A stretch of 64,000 nt of DNA, taken from positions 18,941,806 through 19,005,805 of the forward strand of contig CM069875.1 in assembly GCA_036172665.1 (NCBI GenBank), in the 5' to 3' direction. The notes under the pieces are model-generated. The model was not told where the DNA came from and did no database searches. It saw only the letters and a list, made by a program, of their open reading frames with translations. The stretch is from Prosopocoilus inquinatus. Its lineage: Eukaryota; Arthropoda; Insecta; Coleoptera; Lucanidae. Below, in pieces: positions 8,781-20,569 of the stretch. The stretch's first letter is position 1. Every line of letters starts with the position of its first letter. The translations under genes and the position numbers were made by a program.

Positions 8781-10949
8781 TAGAGACCGGATTTATAAGT
8801 TTTTTACGCTAACATACCTAAACTTGTCGTTTTGTATTTATATGTTTGTCGATTAGAGAAGCCCAAAAATGGTAGTTTTATTTCGCATATAACTTAATAT
8901 TTTAGACTTTTAGCGCATATTTATTTTTTTATCCATATATTGATATAAATAACATTATAATTCCATATACGGTCAATATTCAAGTCTGCAGCTTTTCCAA
9001 GAAGTAATTTATTCTCCTCAACGTCTGGCCACTTTATTTTACGATTTCCCGGAATGTGATTTTCTAGGAATCTGTAGCGACTTGCACTTGCATTTTGCAC
9101 TTATGTTTTGCATTTCAGTTTGAGATAAGAACTCCGTGAATGTGTGTGACTAGTGACTAGTGTATTTATCAACGCGAATTAGTTGTTATTTTCTTATTTA
9201 ATTTAAAGACGAAATAAATTCAGTGCTTATCTTTTCAAAATGCCGAAAGTAGCATCCTCTCGATCCGAGCTATTGAAAAAATGGATTAAAGCATCTAAAC
9301 ATCTAACTACAGATGGAAAAGTTATTTCTTGCAACGCATGCTCAAAACAGGTAGATACCTTACAAATTCTCTTAAAAATCACATTTTCATTTTGACAATA
9401 TTTTAAGGTGTCGTCAGACCAAAAGTGCCAGATTGATCAACATTTGGCTACAAACCTCCATAAGGAGTCGGAGAAAAGATGTGTGTCTAACTTTAAGCAG
9501 TCTTTTATTTCTTCAACAGCCAGTAACTCACAGGGCAGTGACACAGGAAATGAATTCTTTTTAGACTTGTGCAGTGCTATGGCAGAGTCAAACATTCCTT
9601 GGCATAAACTTGAACAAGCAAGTTTTCGACCTTTTTTGGAAAAATATTGCAATCGTCATATTCCAAATGAATCGACTTTGCGGAAAAACTATCTAAGTAT
9701 ATGCTACCAGCAACGGATGAAGAAAATAAGAGAGAAGCTTAGCGACAACAATATTTATATAGTAGTTGATGAAACGACAGATGCCTGCGGTCGTTATGTA
9801 GCAAATATGTTAGCAGGAGTATTAAGCAACACAGTTGCACCAATATCTTATTTTTGTAAATAGTGCAGTTTTGGAAAAAACAAATCATTCAACGATCGCA
9901 CGTTTTATTAACGACAGCTTGACACTTTTATATGCACCTAATCAAGTTAAATCGGAAAATATATTACTAATGGTGTCTGATGCAGCAGCCTACATGATAA
10001 AAGCAGGACAGGCTTTACAGGTGTTTTACCCAAATCTGATGCACTTCACTTGTATGGCTCACGCAATGAATAGGCTCGCTGAATTGGTGCGACTAGAATA
10101 CCCAACAGTAAATAAGTTGATCAATAACGGAAAAAAGGCGTTTCTTAAAGCCCCACTGCGTATACAACACTATAAAGAATTAGCTGCTGACCTGCCATTA
10201 CCACCAGAACCAATAATTACGAGATGGGGTACGTGGCTTGAAGCAGCAAATTTTTACGCAGATAACTTTAAACAATTAAAGGAAATTTTCTTAGAATTGG
10301 ATGATTCCAATTCAGCGGCTTTAAGAATTTGTAAGGAATGCATGTCGAACACAAACATCGGGAATCAATTAGCATTCATTAAAACTCATTTTTCGGTTTT
10401 AATATCCACCATTAAAAAGTTGGAATCATCCCAGACGGCTCTATTAGATTCTTTTGAAGTGGTCGATGATGCAATTGGAAGTGTAAAATCAATTGCAGGG
10501 GAGATAGGAGAGAAGTTAATGACAAAATTAGACAAGGTTCTATTACGTAATCCTGACTACAATAAAATGAGGAAAATCTGTTTAGTTTTAAAAGGTCAAA
10601 GTGAAGAGGATTTGGACATGGACCCCAAAGATGTAGCATCCATGAAATTTGCGCCCATTACTTCATGCGATGTCGAGCGTTCGTTTTCCTCTTATAAAAA
10701 TATTTTGACAAACGACAAAATTTTACCCCAAATAATTTAAATCAACTGTTGATTATATTTTGTAATCCTACTATTTAAGTGTTAAGTGTTAAAATTACTT
10801 ATATGAAACAATTTATGTTTTTATTATTCTAAAGTATGTATAAGTAAAATAAAATTTTTATCGCATATAATATCCATATTTTGATCCATTTTAATCGCAT
10901 AAAAAAAACTTATTTTCCACTTTTTTAGCACATATAAATCCGGACTTTA
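8781..10949 (+). mobile_element. hAT DNA transposon, 2169 bp, flanked by an 8-bp target duplication
   Basis: The target duplication CTCATAAG is present at 8773-8780 and 10950-10957. The ends are imperfect inverted repeats: TAGAGACCGGATTTATA on the left against TAAAGTCCGGATTTATA read inward from the right (about 14 of 17 match). An 8-bp duplication and a TAGAG-type terminus are hallmarks of hAT elements. The interior holds a single plus-strand transposase relic. The perfect duplication suggests a fairly recent insertion, yet the transposase has frameshifts, so the copy was probably already defective or mobilised in trans. Confidence 0.87.
9241..10778 (+). pseudogene. hAT transposase with N-terminal zinc finger, spliced, frameshifted
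   Basis: Exon 1 starts at ATG 9241 (MPKVASSRSELLKKWI). A short intron, about 9352-9407 (CAG/gtagat ... ttttaag), joins it to exon 2, bringing together a BED/CGGBP1-like finger: CNAC in exon 1 and the two His (QHLATNLH) in exon 2. The RNase H-like core follows: VVDETTDACGRY with the first catalytic Asp, then [13 protein letters not shown] with the second, then [16 protein letters not shown] with the CxxH motif. The C-terminal dimerisation motif is [18 protein letters not shown] one-base shift near 9850-9860 separates the two long frames, and a second near 10720 displaces the last residues ([11 protein letters not shown]). The protein is otherwise near full length for this small hAT family. Confidence 0.78.
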
Positions 10950-10957
10950 CTCATAAG

Positions 10958-11530
10958 TTAAAAGTGCTCACTAACATTCGTATATTAAACACTTATAAAT
11001 TAAGAGTACTTACAAAGACTCACAAGTTAAAAGTATGAAATCGTTGGTTGGTATGAATTGGATGTTTTTCTCGCTAAATCTTCAGTGGAAGTCTGACATA
11101 AACTGGTAAGAGAACTTTTATTTATTTTTTTCTAAACCACTGACTCATTTACTATTTTTAGTACCTTCCGTATATTGCTGTATTGTAAGTTAGTTGCCCA
11201 CTCGTTGATAAGTTCCATCTTAAATCTTTTGGATCGATGGTGTTCGCCGATACTGAGTAAGAATTTGTTTATTTATTTTGATTTGTTTTTGAAATTTTAA
11301 GCAATCACTAGGCCTTCATGTATTCAACTAAGGATCAACTCAGCATCTTTTCCTTCCGTTTCTTTAATACAATCCGATACTCTTTCCCTTTAGTGGGTCT
11401 ACTTTTTCTGTTGGCACAATCATTCTATTTTAAATTTTCTAAAATTCTTCATGATAAACCTTCAAGGGCAGCTTAAAAGTTGGTGGACTAACATGAAATT
11501 AGTACTTGCATTTTGAAATCACTCATCATT
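10958..11530. other. AT-rich stretch, nothing recognised
   Basis: No frame, repeat or RNA signature could be supported. Confidence 0.4.
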
Positions 11531-11532
11531 TT

Positions 11533-11835
11533 TCAGTACGTTCCCCCTGACCTTCAACGCACTTCTTCCAGCAATGCTTAAATGTTTCTAATCACTCCGA
11601 CAATCCTTTTCTTGGAGATTTCCAAAATACCGATTTACAGTCGCTTTAACTCCTTCATTTGTTAAAAACCGCTTATCACAACGGATTTTTTAGTTTTTGA
11701 AACAAATGGAAAATAAGTCGAATGATATGTAGTCAATCGTGCTTCAATTCGCCATTTTTGCAAAGGTGCAAAGGACACAAATCTTGTATGGGAAAGTTAT
11801 CCTGAAGGAAAATAATTTTCTCACCTACTGATTGA
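11533..11835 (-). pseudogene. Fragment of a mariner-family transposase C-terminus
   Basis: Read on the minus strand, the end of the fragment is FKHCWKKCVEGQGERTEK followed by TGA at 11533-11535. Before it comes TNEGVKATVNRYFGNLQEK. These match the C-terminus of mariner/SETMAR-like transposases (KRFxxNEEVxAAVxxYF ... RWxKCIxxxGDYxEK). Further upstream a weakened QDN and a YxP-like region can be made out, with internal stops and shifts. No terminal repeats were found, so this is a scrap rather than a full element. Confidence 0.5.
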
Positions 11836-12069
11836 TAAAATTAATCTAAAAGTCTAACATAATATTCCTCTTCTCGTTTGATCCTTTGGATAGTAGATAA
11901 TGAACAAAATTCCTTCAAAATCTGAAAATGAAATTGAAGTTTTCCGTTGGACAAAACTGATTTTGCTTTTTTGATTGATGGAGAATCACTGCGCTTTCAC
12001 TGCTTTGACAGTTGTTTTGAGCCTTATAGAGTATAGTGGTGTGAATCAGGTGCTAGCTACATTTGCGTT

Positions 12070-12200
12070 TAAGTTCCGCAACTGTCCTGGATTTAGTACA
12101 TAAACACAAATACCAAGGATGCAAATAGTGATGCGCAGACCTTAAATTCCGCAACCGTCCTAAAATACACATATCGAGGATGCAAATAGTGGAGGCGCAG
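12070..12200. repeat. Two-copy tandem duplication of about 70 bp
   Basis: Copy 1 (about 12070-12141) and copy 2 (about 12142-12200) share TTCCGCAAC, GTCCT, the A-rich middle and GGATGCAAATAGTG ending in GCGCAGA. No coding content. Confidence 0.6.
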
Positions 12201-12205
12201 AATTC

Positions 12206-13630
12206 TAATATCTTCTGAAGATATCACTTCACTTCACGTCCCCTTCAGATTTGTCTTCATACATCATTGTACCTTAGTCAGATTTTATTTATCTGAAAAT
12301 ATATTTGCCCAAAAATTCATCTTTTTGTTTCTGGAGCTGAAACACAATTCATGCAACTTACAGCCACTTTACACTGTTTGATTCTCCATTTGATTTAGCG
12401 TATATTTGTTAAAGCATTTGAGAAAATTAAGTAAATGGCCAACGGCAACATCATAAAAGGTCACATAAAAAATCAAACCACATACTCAAATAAAAACTCA
12501 AACAGCGTGAAAGCAACATATATTTGTGAAATGAAATTCAACATCAAATGGAAAATCAGATAGTGTTAAGAGACTTTAATAGACAATTTCGTGAAAAACT
12601 GGTATCTGTTACTAAGACAATTTAATCTGTATTTTTTCTTTGAAAGACTAAGGCTCTAACTTTTTACCTCTTTTTCAGTTTACGTCCCCAATAATATCCC
12701 TGAAGACAATTGTATCGACAATGGATTCTAAAGATATTGCGAAGCAGATAAATTTACAAGTAAGTTAAAAGACCGACTATAAAACATTGCAGTACCTATA
12801 ATTAGATTTTTTCACTTAAATTACATTTCTTCCATTATCACTGGGCAAGTACGTGATAAAAGCTGTCTCTATCCAAAAATGTAATAAAAAAAATTTGAGT
12901 GTAATTTGTTCACATTACAGGAATTTTCTTTTATAATTTACGTGCCCTCAGTTAATAAAACGTTATTCCAAGAGGTTAAAACGAAATAAAAGGACTGTTT
13001 GATATCCTGCACTAGTGCACGCTGAAAGTATCTTCATCTCGTATTAATGTATCAGATTAGAACAAGACACAAATAGTTTAGTGTACACTAGTGTAGGATA
13101 ACAAACAGACCTAAAGATACATTCAGTGCACATAGTGTGTGTACCCCAATCAAAAGCGCTATTAATTAGTTAATGTCATTCTGATTAATTATAATCAGAA
13201 TGACATTTCTGTTTTATTTGTTGACACATGTCAAAACACTATAAGTTAGAGAAAAGCGTTTATTAACGAAAAGTTACAGTATTAACGCATTTTCCAAAAA
13301 AAAAATTGCTTATTTTGCTGACGACAATCATTTACACGAGGCTTTACATTGTCGAAGAATATTCAAGTTAATTTGATCACATTTCACCTAAATTTTTCGC
13401 CTTAATCCCTCTAAGGTATGAACTGGTTCTTTGAAAACTTCATGGTTTACAAACGGAAAAGAAAAAAGGAAAAAGAAAGTGACAGGCAAGGTCAACAGAT
13501 CTGGGAGGAAAGAGATCAACACCGATGAGTCTGTCATTGAAAAATTCCCTTACCTAATCAATCGTGGTATATGGTACATGAGGTCTTGGGAAATCTTGTT
13601 GGAAATATCTGTTAATAACAAGAACAGTTT
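12206..13630. other. AT-rich stretch; weak possible exon only
   Basis: No supported gene. A segment near 12690-12761 starts after a TTTTTCAG acceptor-like site, contains ATGGATTCTAAAG and ends at a CAAGTAAGT donor-like site; alone this is too little to call an exon. A perfect inverted piece (TTAGTTAATGTCATTCTGATT, around 13170-13205) surrounds AATTATAATC. Confidence 0.3.
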
Positions 13631-14075
13631 AAACAACGACATCCCACAATCGCTTTTTGACCTAACATTACAATAGAAATTACAATACAAATTGAAGCCA
13701 GTTTGCCACATAATAAGTCATCCCATGCATGCCGTCTGCTGAAGAAGCCCCTAATACGGCTGAAGCAGCTGTACAGAGGCGGCTCAAGGAATTCACTGCA
13801 ATCAGAAACGATTTGCAACAAAAATTGTTAATAACAAGGTTAATAAGTTCATCGCCATGCAAACTATTGAGGAAATTTCATTGCAATACATTTCTGTATT
13901 TAAATTTCCTTCGAAAAATATTGGTCCAACTATTCTCCGACGTGGTAGAATCTAAATTCCTACTTTTAAAGGGTATAATGGAGAACAGATAAAACAGCAC
14001 CTACAATCGCTTTTTGTCCTGACAATGTAGTAGGGTAGACAAATTTCACTGCAATCACAAAGGATTTGCAACAAA
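13630..14075 (+). repeat. Degenerate retrozyme-like repeat copy
   Basis: The body (GACATCCCACAATCGCTTTTTGACC near 13640) and the ribozyme end (CTGAAGA at about 13738, then AGCCC, CGGCT, GAAGCAGCTGTAC) match the family, but GAAA has become GAAG and stem II has a mismatch. The end motif with AACGATTTGCAAC is near 13805-13820. A second body fragment (ACAATCGCTTTTTGTCCTGAC) lies at about 14005-14025. Non-coding. Confidence 0.5.
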
Positions 14076-14089
14076 AAGTTGGTATAATT

Positions 14090-17000
14090 GAGCTTCCCTA
14101 AAATAATGCGGATTATCGGTCCTCTCTAAAGGTATTTACTAGACATATTACTTTGTTTTTTGAACTGATTCTTATGTAAAATACAAGTGGAAATCTTTGC
14201 CGGAATTATTTGTAGCACTCAAGAATAGAATAACTCCATTCCCATTTTGTAGCCGTTGGCCGTTTATAAAGTAACTCTCCAGAAGGAAGCTCTTTTCCTC
14301 AAACCTGTGGCCCCAACATAGCGACAATTTATTTGATACTTCTAATTTGACGTTTAAAAATTATAAAAGTCATTCTTATGTTCTAAGAAAAGACATGCCT
14401 TTACACATTCAAAGTCTACTAGGATCAGGTGACTTTATGATAACATGTTATAATAGAAGTGAAATTTGAAAATTTCCAAAAATAGTTGTAATATTCATAG
14501 AGTGTTAAAGCACTATCGACGCGACGATAGGAAGAAACATATCTGTCTGCATGGTACAATATCTGAACCGTGTTCGTTCGTAATTACCACATCAGCGAGA
14601 ATTCGTTTGGACGTTATGGATAACTGGCTGGAATAGAATGACTTTGCATGAAGTTATAAGCCGTCTGGCCAATATCTCAGAGGTGCTGGATCAAAACAAC
14701 ATAAAACGACCGACCGAGACGGCAAATTGAAATATCAGCACGCGATGCCAGAGCAGGCCATCACGGCAGGGGTGCCAACCTCCAGACACGAAGGTGTGAA
14801 GTCCCAGAGTCATCATCGAGGTTAAGACATAATATATTACAAAAGGATTGTTGGGGTCACAAAAAACGGCATTCTTAATTCTGTTATTGTCCCCTTTTAA
14901 AAAAGAGCGATTGACATCGCCGTAGCGTGACTTCGTCTTGACGCGTGTTACAACCACACAGAATGCATATTACCGGACCATTATACTCGTTCAATACAAT
15001 TAGTTTCTCATTTTCTTCTGCGTGCCTTTGTTAAGGTGCCTGCCTTTCTGTTTATTTGTAGCCAACAATTCTATTACATTTAATTTCAAACCTCTATGTA
15101 ACAGAGACTATTAATTACAGCAGACTTTACTAGCACTGTGACTCTAAAAATCTATTTCGCGTAGTATCATTTCCTACGTCAATTATTTTAGCTCAGCAAA
15201 TGCAATTTTTCAATAATTAGTATTAAGTTGGTCTTGAGATTTAATTTGTCAGTTTCAAACAATTAAAATTCAGACTGACAGAAAACGAGTAAGTTAGAAG
15301 ACGACTAATGATTCTCAGTAGTAGTGAATGATTAGAGCTTAAATAAAAATACTATGATGCACAAATATTATGTGGGAAGAAGAAAAATTTGCAAATATAA
15401 AAGATGGATGGAGATAGATGCCCAAAAATATCGATTCACGATTCGGACAATGCCCTTCTGAATTAATCCAATATAAACCGCAAGGGATTCCATATTTTAA
15501 CAAATTTTCCAATACTCTTGTCATCAACAAGTTAAAAATTACAAATTCAACTTTGAAGAGTCTTGTCAGGTGTTAAACAAATTATATTAATAGCAGAGCA
15601 AAAGCAATCGATAATTGTATTTCGATTCGAAATTAAATTTAAGGGCCGTTAAATATTTGGAATGGCGTAATATTTATTGAACAAATCATACTCTCTGGCT
15701 CATACCAAGTAAAAAAGTAATCATTTCAATCTCAGTTCCTAACCTGTACGTTTGGAAACGTGTCAAAATTCTCAAAATACCCATTTACAAAGCAAAAAAT
15801 ATGTAAAAACTCGGCTACTTGATTTTGAAGGTGTACGCGATTTTATTGCAAGCAAATGTACAACTAAATTCAAAAATATCGAAAAGTGTCAAGAAAACTG
15901 ACACTTTTTTCAATTTTTTTCGTAGTGTGGAAATAATTTATAAGAAGTAGATTAGGATACAATAGATTTAGCAGTTTATAAAATAAGTTAAATTTGAATA
16001 AATTATATCCCACGTTAAATTTTGCCGCTAAATTTATTTATACTGCCATTTTCTGGGAGGGAGAACGAGACATCTGACTCTCATGATAGCAAGTGTGCAA
16101 TTTGGAATAAAAAAGTTTTGCTTTGAATCACCCTGTGTTGTGGAGCTCTAAAATTTAAAATAAAAATGTCCCGGAACTTTTTTTAGACCTTCAGTAGTTA
16201 CCGAGATATTGCCCGATAACACCCGGTTGGGCAGCCTGTATATGGTACCACCGCGTCAGAAAATACTGAGACAAAGCAATTGTAATTTTATTACAATTAC
16301 GGATATCAAGCAAAATGTTAAATATTTAATCTCAACTTTAAACAAAAGTCAAAATGAAGTTTCTTTTCATGACCTTATTTACTTCGACAATAAAACTGTT
16401 CCTTATTTATTCTTAATTCATCGGAGGAACTGATTTTAAAACGAACAGAAAGTTCCTAAAGGAATAATATTTTAAAATTAAATTAACATAATGTCAAAGT
16501 GTGTATGATCGCATCAAACTGAATACTGATTGTAAAAACCAGCTTGATAAGAGGAGGAACTCAGTCACTTCTTTATCACTCATCGCCAACTGAATAACTG
16601 CAAACGAAATGCAATCAATGATTTTTAAGTGAATTTGAATCGATTTGAATTCAAAAATGTTGTAAATGGAAAACGGCTCAAGACTCTGACAATTATTTTA
16701 AACTTCATAATTACCTTTGACCAAAATAATTTTTGATGTCAAAATATTTTGCTTGAGTGAAGCTTTCTAAAGTTGGTTGGATGATATTGACAGAATTATT
16801 TTTTTGGTAGGTATTGTCAAGTAGACAATTAATTCAACCAAATTTTAAAATAGGAAGGACAAAGTTTTTTCAATTTCCCGTAAAAAGATAAAACTTGAAA
16901 AAAAAAAACGTAACACGTAAATTAAAATATTTGAAAAACAATTTTAACCTTTTTAAAACGTAATTGTCAAAATTAGATTGTAAGTTAGTTGTTAAAATTA

Positions 17001-17100
17001 GTTTTAAGTTTTAGACTGTTACCCGTTAGGTGTGGTTAAAAAAACATATATGACGTTTCTTTCAAAGGAACTCAATCTGAAATTACTAAATACAAAAATC
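14090..17100. other. Long AT-rich stretch with scraps of repeats only
   Basis: No gene is supported. An 88-codon minus frame at 14691-14957 and a 74-codon plus frame at 16209-16433 match nothing known to me. Near 16110-16250 there are CACCCTGT- and CAGCCTGTATA-like ends typical of mariner-type MITEs, but no matched pair. A short hairpin (AAGTGTCAAG ... CTGACACTT) lies near 15885-15910. Confidence 0.35.
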
Positions 17101-17182
17101 TGTAAAATTTCTGCCGACATACATTTTTTTGGTGGTGTTTTTCCAAAATGTACCAATATTACTCTTTGACTGTTTCTTCCTC

Positions 17183-19754
17183 AAGGCAGACAAGGGTAAT
17201 TAAATTGTAGTTTTGGATAAAGACGACTACTATCAGAGGATACAGAACCTACTGAATAGTGGTCCGTTAAAATAAACCGCAACTTTTTGCCTAGACTCGT
17301 TATGGAAGTAAAGGGCACCATTAAAAATTGTCCTCTTCTCCTACACAAATGAAACAAACAAAAAGTTATAGTTTCTAATCCGATCCTCCCCAAATTAAAC
17401 GCCCTGCCTAAAATACATAAACCCCGCAAATCAGTAAGACCAATAGTATACGGGATTAATTCTCCCACCTATTTACTATCAAAATGGTTACACACCGGGT
17501 GTAACAAACTTTCTAACTCGAAAGACGTGTTTTCCGTCATAAACTCAGTAGTTTTCATACAACGCGTTAGAGATGTAACATTAATCGATGATGAAATACT
17601 GGTATCCTTTGATGTCCAATCATTATTTCTCAGTATCCCCATTCCAACCGCTTAAACTACCTGCAAGATCTCCTAGCCTCCAACAACATAGAACAATGTA
17701 AGATAGATGAATTTTTGCAACTGATAAACTTATGTATGTCGCAAAATTGTTTCCAAGTGAAAGGTGAATTTTTCAAACAAACCGAAGGGACTTCAATGGG
17801 AAAACTGCTTATCACCATATCTCGCTAATCTTTTTATGTGTAATTTAGTAACTTCCCTCAAAGAAAATTGTAATTATTTCCCAAAAAATTGGTTTAGATA
17901 TGTAGATGATGTTTTTGCTGTTTTCAATACCAAGGAATGCAGAATAGAGGATTTTTTGGATATTTTAAATTCTAAATTTCCTAGTATTAAATTCACGGTT
18001 GAAAAAGAGGTTGATAAACTACCATTCCCAGATGCCTTGGTTATTAGAAATAGTGAAAACAAATTAGAATTTGATATATATAGGAAAGAACCAAGCACCA
18101 ACAGATTTATTGTTAATGACTCACAATATGTCTTATCGCATAAGTATTCCGCAATTTCTTTTCTGGTTAATAGATTAGTCAATTTCCCACTCTCAAAAGA
18201 AAGATACAACAAAGAACTCAGATTTATTAAAAATTTAGCAGTCCACAATGGTTACTCAGTAGATGTCGTAGAAAATACTTTAAGGAAAATTGTAAACAAA
18301 GCCAACATCAAAAAACTTACCACTTTGTTACCGGTAGAAACAAATACAGTGACCGGCTATATATGGAAAAATTCTTTATTATTGATTTCTCAGAAAAATT
18401 TATTCTTTATGAAAGCTCCTGCATATCACCAAACTCAAGGTGCATGTGTCAAAGTTTGAACTCCTCCTGTCATATACCGAGGAAAACTAAATATTTGAAG
18501 TATATATAACAGTAAAGTACCTTTATTTTTCACGCTACGCGGAAATTTTATTTAGAAAAGTTATTCAGAATTATTACGCAATCTCAAATATGAAACTATA
18601 GCTATCTGCGATGGAAAAAAAAATCATTTGGCTACAAAAATTGTAATTTTTAGGATATCAATGTTATTAATCATAATTTCTAGTTGACAGTTGAGCAAAA
18701 GACAAATATTAGAGGATGTTCATATAATACTTGAAGAAACGTCCAGCTCTACACATTCAAAGTTCTGCAACACATACGTTGGTATGAAAACAATTGAAAA
18801 ATACTGAAATCCTTTTTTTCATCGTAGACAGCCATATGTCGCGGAACTTTGAATGTGTAGAGTTGGACCTTTCTTCAAATGTGATATGAGCATACTCTAA
18901 AATTTGTCTTTTGCTCAACAGTCAACTAGAAATTATGATTAATTTCATTGATACCCTAAAAATTACAATCTTTTTTAGCCAAATTATTTTTTTCCATCGT
19001 AGGTAGCCATGATTTCATATTTGAGATCTCATAATAATTCTGAGTAACTTTCTTAAATAAAATTTTCGCGTAGCGTGGAAAATAAAGGTACTTTACTCTT
19101 ATATCGATTTCAAATATTTTGATTTCCTCGGTATATGACAGGAGGTACTCAAACTTTGACACACGCATCTTAAATTTGAAAAGATGCAGGAGCTTTCATA
19201 AACAATAAATTTTTCTGAGAAATCAATAATAAAAAGTTTTCCCATATGTAGCCAACTTTCTGCCGGTCACTGTATATCCAAATACGTTAAAATTCCGTTT
19301 GACAAATATTATTCCAAAGGTTTAAATAGCATTTTTAAAACGCAGGGGTACACAATCGCACAAACTAATAGTAATACTTTAAAACGTTTACTGGCAAACC
19401 CTAATGACAAAACTGAACCAAATCAGAAATCAGGAATCTTGAAATATCTTGTCAAGGGTGTACTAAAAATATATTCGGCAAACAAAAATAAATATATTGA
19501 CATGTTTTAAAGAACACTTAGCTCATTTAAAATACAATAGAATTGAAAAATACAGTGTTGCCCAACATATTTTTAACACCAGTCATAAAATAAATTTAAA
19601 CAATCTTAGGTTAGTTAAAGCAACGTCAAGCAACAGGGAATTAGACGTGTTTGAAACCATTTTCATATACAAAAATAAGAGAGATTTAATGAACACCGAT
19701 CATGGGCCTTTGGCAGGTTCCGTGTTGCTTGACTTGGTTGACGCAATCCAGTGA
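17183..19754 (+). pseudogene. Penelope-like retroelement ORF (reverse transcriptase plus GIY-YIG endonuclease), broken and split by a MITE
   Basis: The reading begins KADKGN, stop (17201-17203), IVVLDKDDYYQ, the usual Penelope RT opening, and continues with shifts through a palm region. The frame 17764-18346 contains NWFRYVDDVFAVF (catalytic YVDD at 17899-17910) and FPSIKFTVEKEVDKLPF, characteristic of Penelope-like elements. A MITE occupies 18347-19272. Beyond it, SKYVKIPFDKYYSKGLNSIF continues the thumb/linker, followed by a degenerate GIY-YIG start (SGILKISC-like) and a C-terminal FKEHLAHLKYNRIEKYSVAQ endonuclease tail. The RT is related to telomerase; the endonuclease nicks DNA for insertion. 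Stops and at least two frameshifts make this copy inactive. Confidence 0.83.
18347..19272. mobile_element. TA-flanked foldback MITE (Tc1/mariner type) inserted in the Penelope ORF
   Basis: The element starts CAGTGACCGGC and ends GCCGGTCACTG, with TA on both sides (18345-18346 and 19273-19274). Its two arms, each about 450 bases, are inverted copies of each other (for example TCAAAGTTTGA near 18450 and its inverse near 19155), separated by a short centre near 18800-18835. No coding content. Removing the element and one TA makes the Penelope frame continuous across the junction, a strong proof of the insertion boundaries. Confidence 0.87.
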
Positions 19755-20369
19755 GTCGCTCGATTTAGAGAGCACGCTTCATTGGAGCGGAACGAATTAG
19801 TATATAAGGTAGCAATAGGCATGACACAGTCGCTTCTCTTGTGATCAAGAAGAAGGCATCTACTGAAGATACGTATTTCGGCAGCTATGCAGTTTTTAAA
19901 CAAACTTTTTGTGGTTAGGAGGTTAAATCCAATTTCTTTATTTTTAACCTTGTTTATCTAACTTTATTTTTGACGCATTCTGGACTTGAAGCGAGCTTTC
20001 ATAATCTTGTATTCTTCGTTGTGATAAGCGCAAAATTAGATCAAATCTTGTAAGTAAACGATCGAGTAGCTTTTAAAAAAAATCAAACATTTTTGTTTCT
20101 GTACTGCAGTTTAAGCAAAATACATCGATCCATTTAAAGCAAAATGACGTAAGCGACATTTTCTATAAAATTGGAAATTTTCTGTTAAAGAATAGCGCTA
20201 AACGCGATAATGAAGATTAATTCTACAGTTTCAATGTAATTTAGTTATCCATATCCGAATTAGTTGTGTCTTTTGCATATTTTTAGTTTCAAAAGACAAT
20301 CGCCATTTTTCGTAATATTTCTTGTTTGTAGCTTTGGAATAGTGAAAAGAAGTTTAGAGCGCTAACATT

Positions 20370-20560
20370 AGATAAATACACTCTGATTTTTATTTCGGAG
20401 GAGTACTTTGAAACTTTGGCGTTAAAAACGAGCTTTGTCATTAGCATCTGACCGAAAGTGACCAATGACAAAGCTCGTTTGACCAATGATAAAGCTCCTT
20501 TTTACCCCTAAAATTTCAAAGTACTTCCTCGAAATAAAAAAAAAACAGAATATAGTGACA
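20370..20560. repeat. Small foldback/MITE-like inverted repeat
   Basis: The left arm (about 20382-20443, containing GGAGTACTTTGAAA and ACGAGCTTTGTCATT) is inverted at about 20460-20540 (containing AATGACAAAGCTCGT and TTTCAAAGTACTTCC). Part of the inner arm is duplicated. No genes. Confidence 0.6.
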
Positions 20561-20569
20561 TCAAATTTT

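Noticed and set aside
12690..12761. Possible small exon between acceptor- and donor-like sites
   Set aside because: Thirteen codons with weak flanking signals and no neighbouring exons; too little evidence.
14691..14957. 88-codon minus-strand frame with some protein-like stretches
   Set aside because: Could not be tied to any family or to splice sites. Left as part of an unassigned region.
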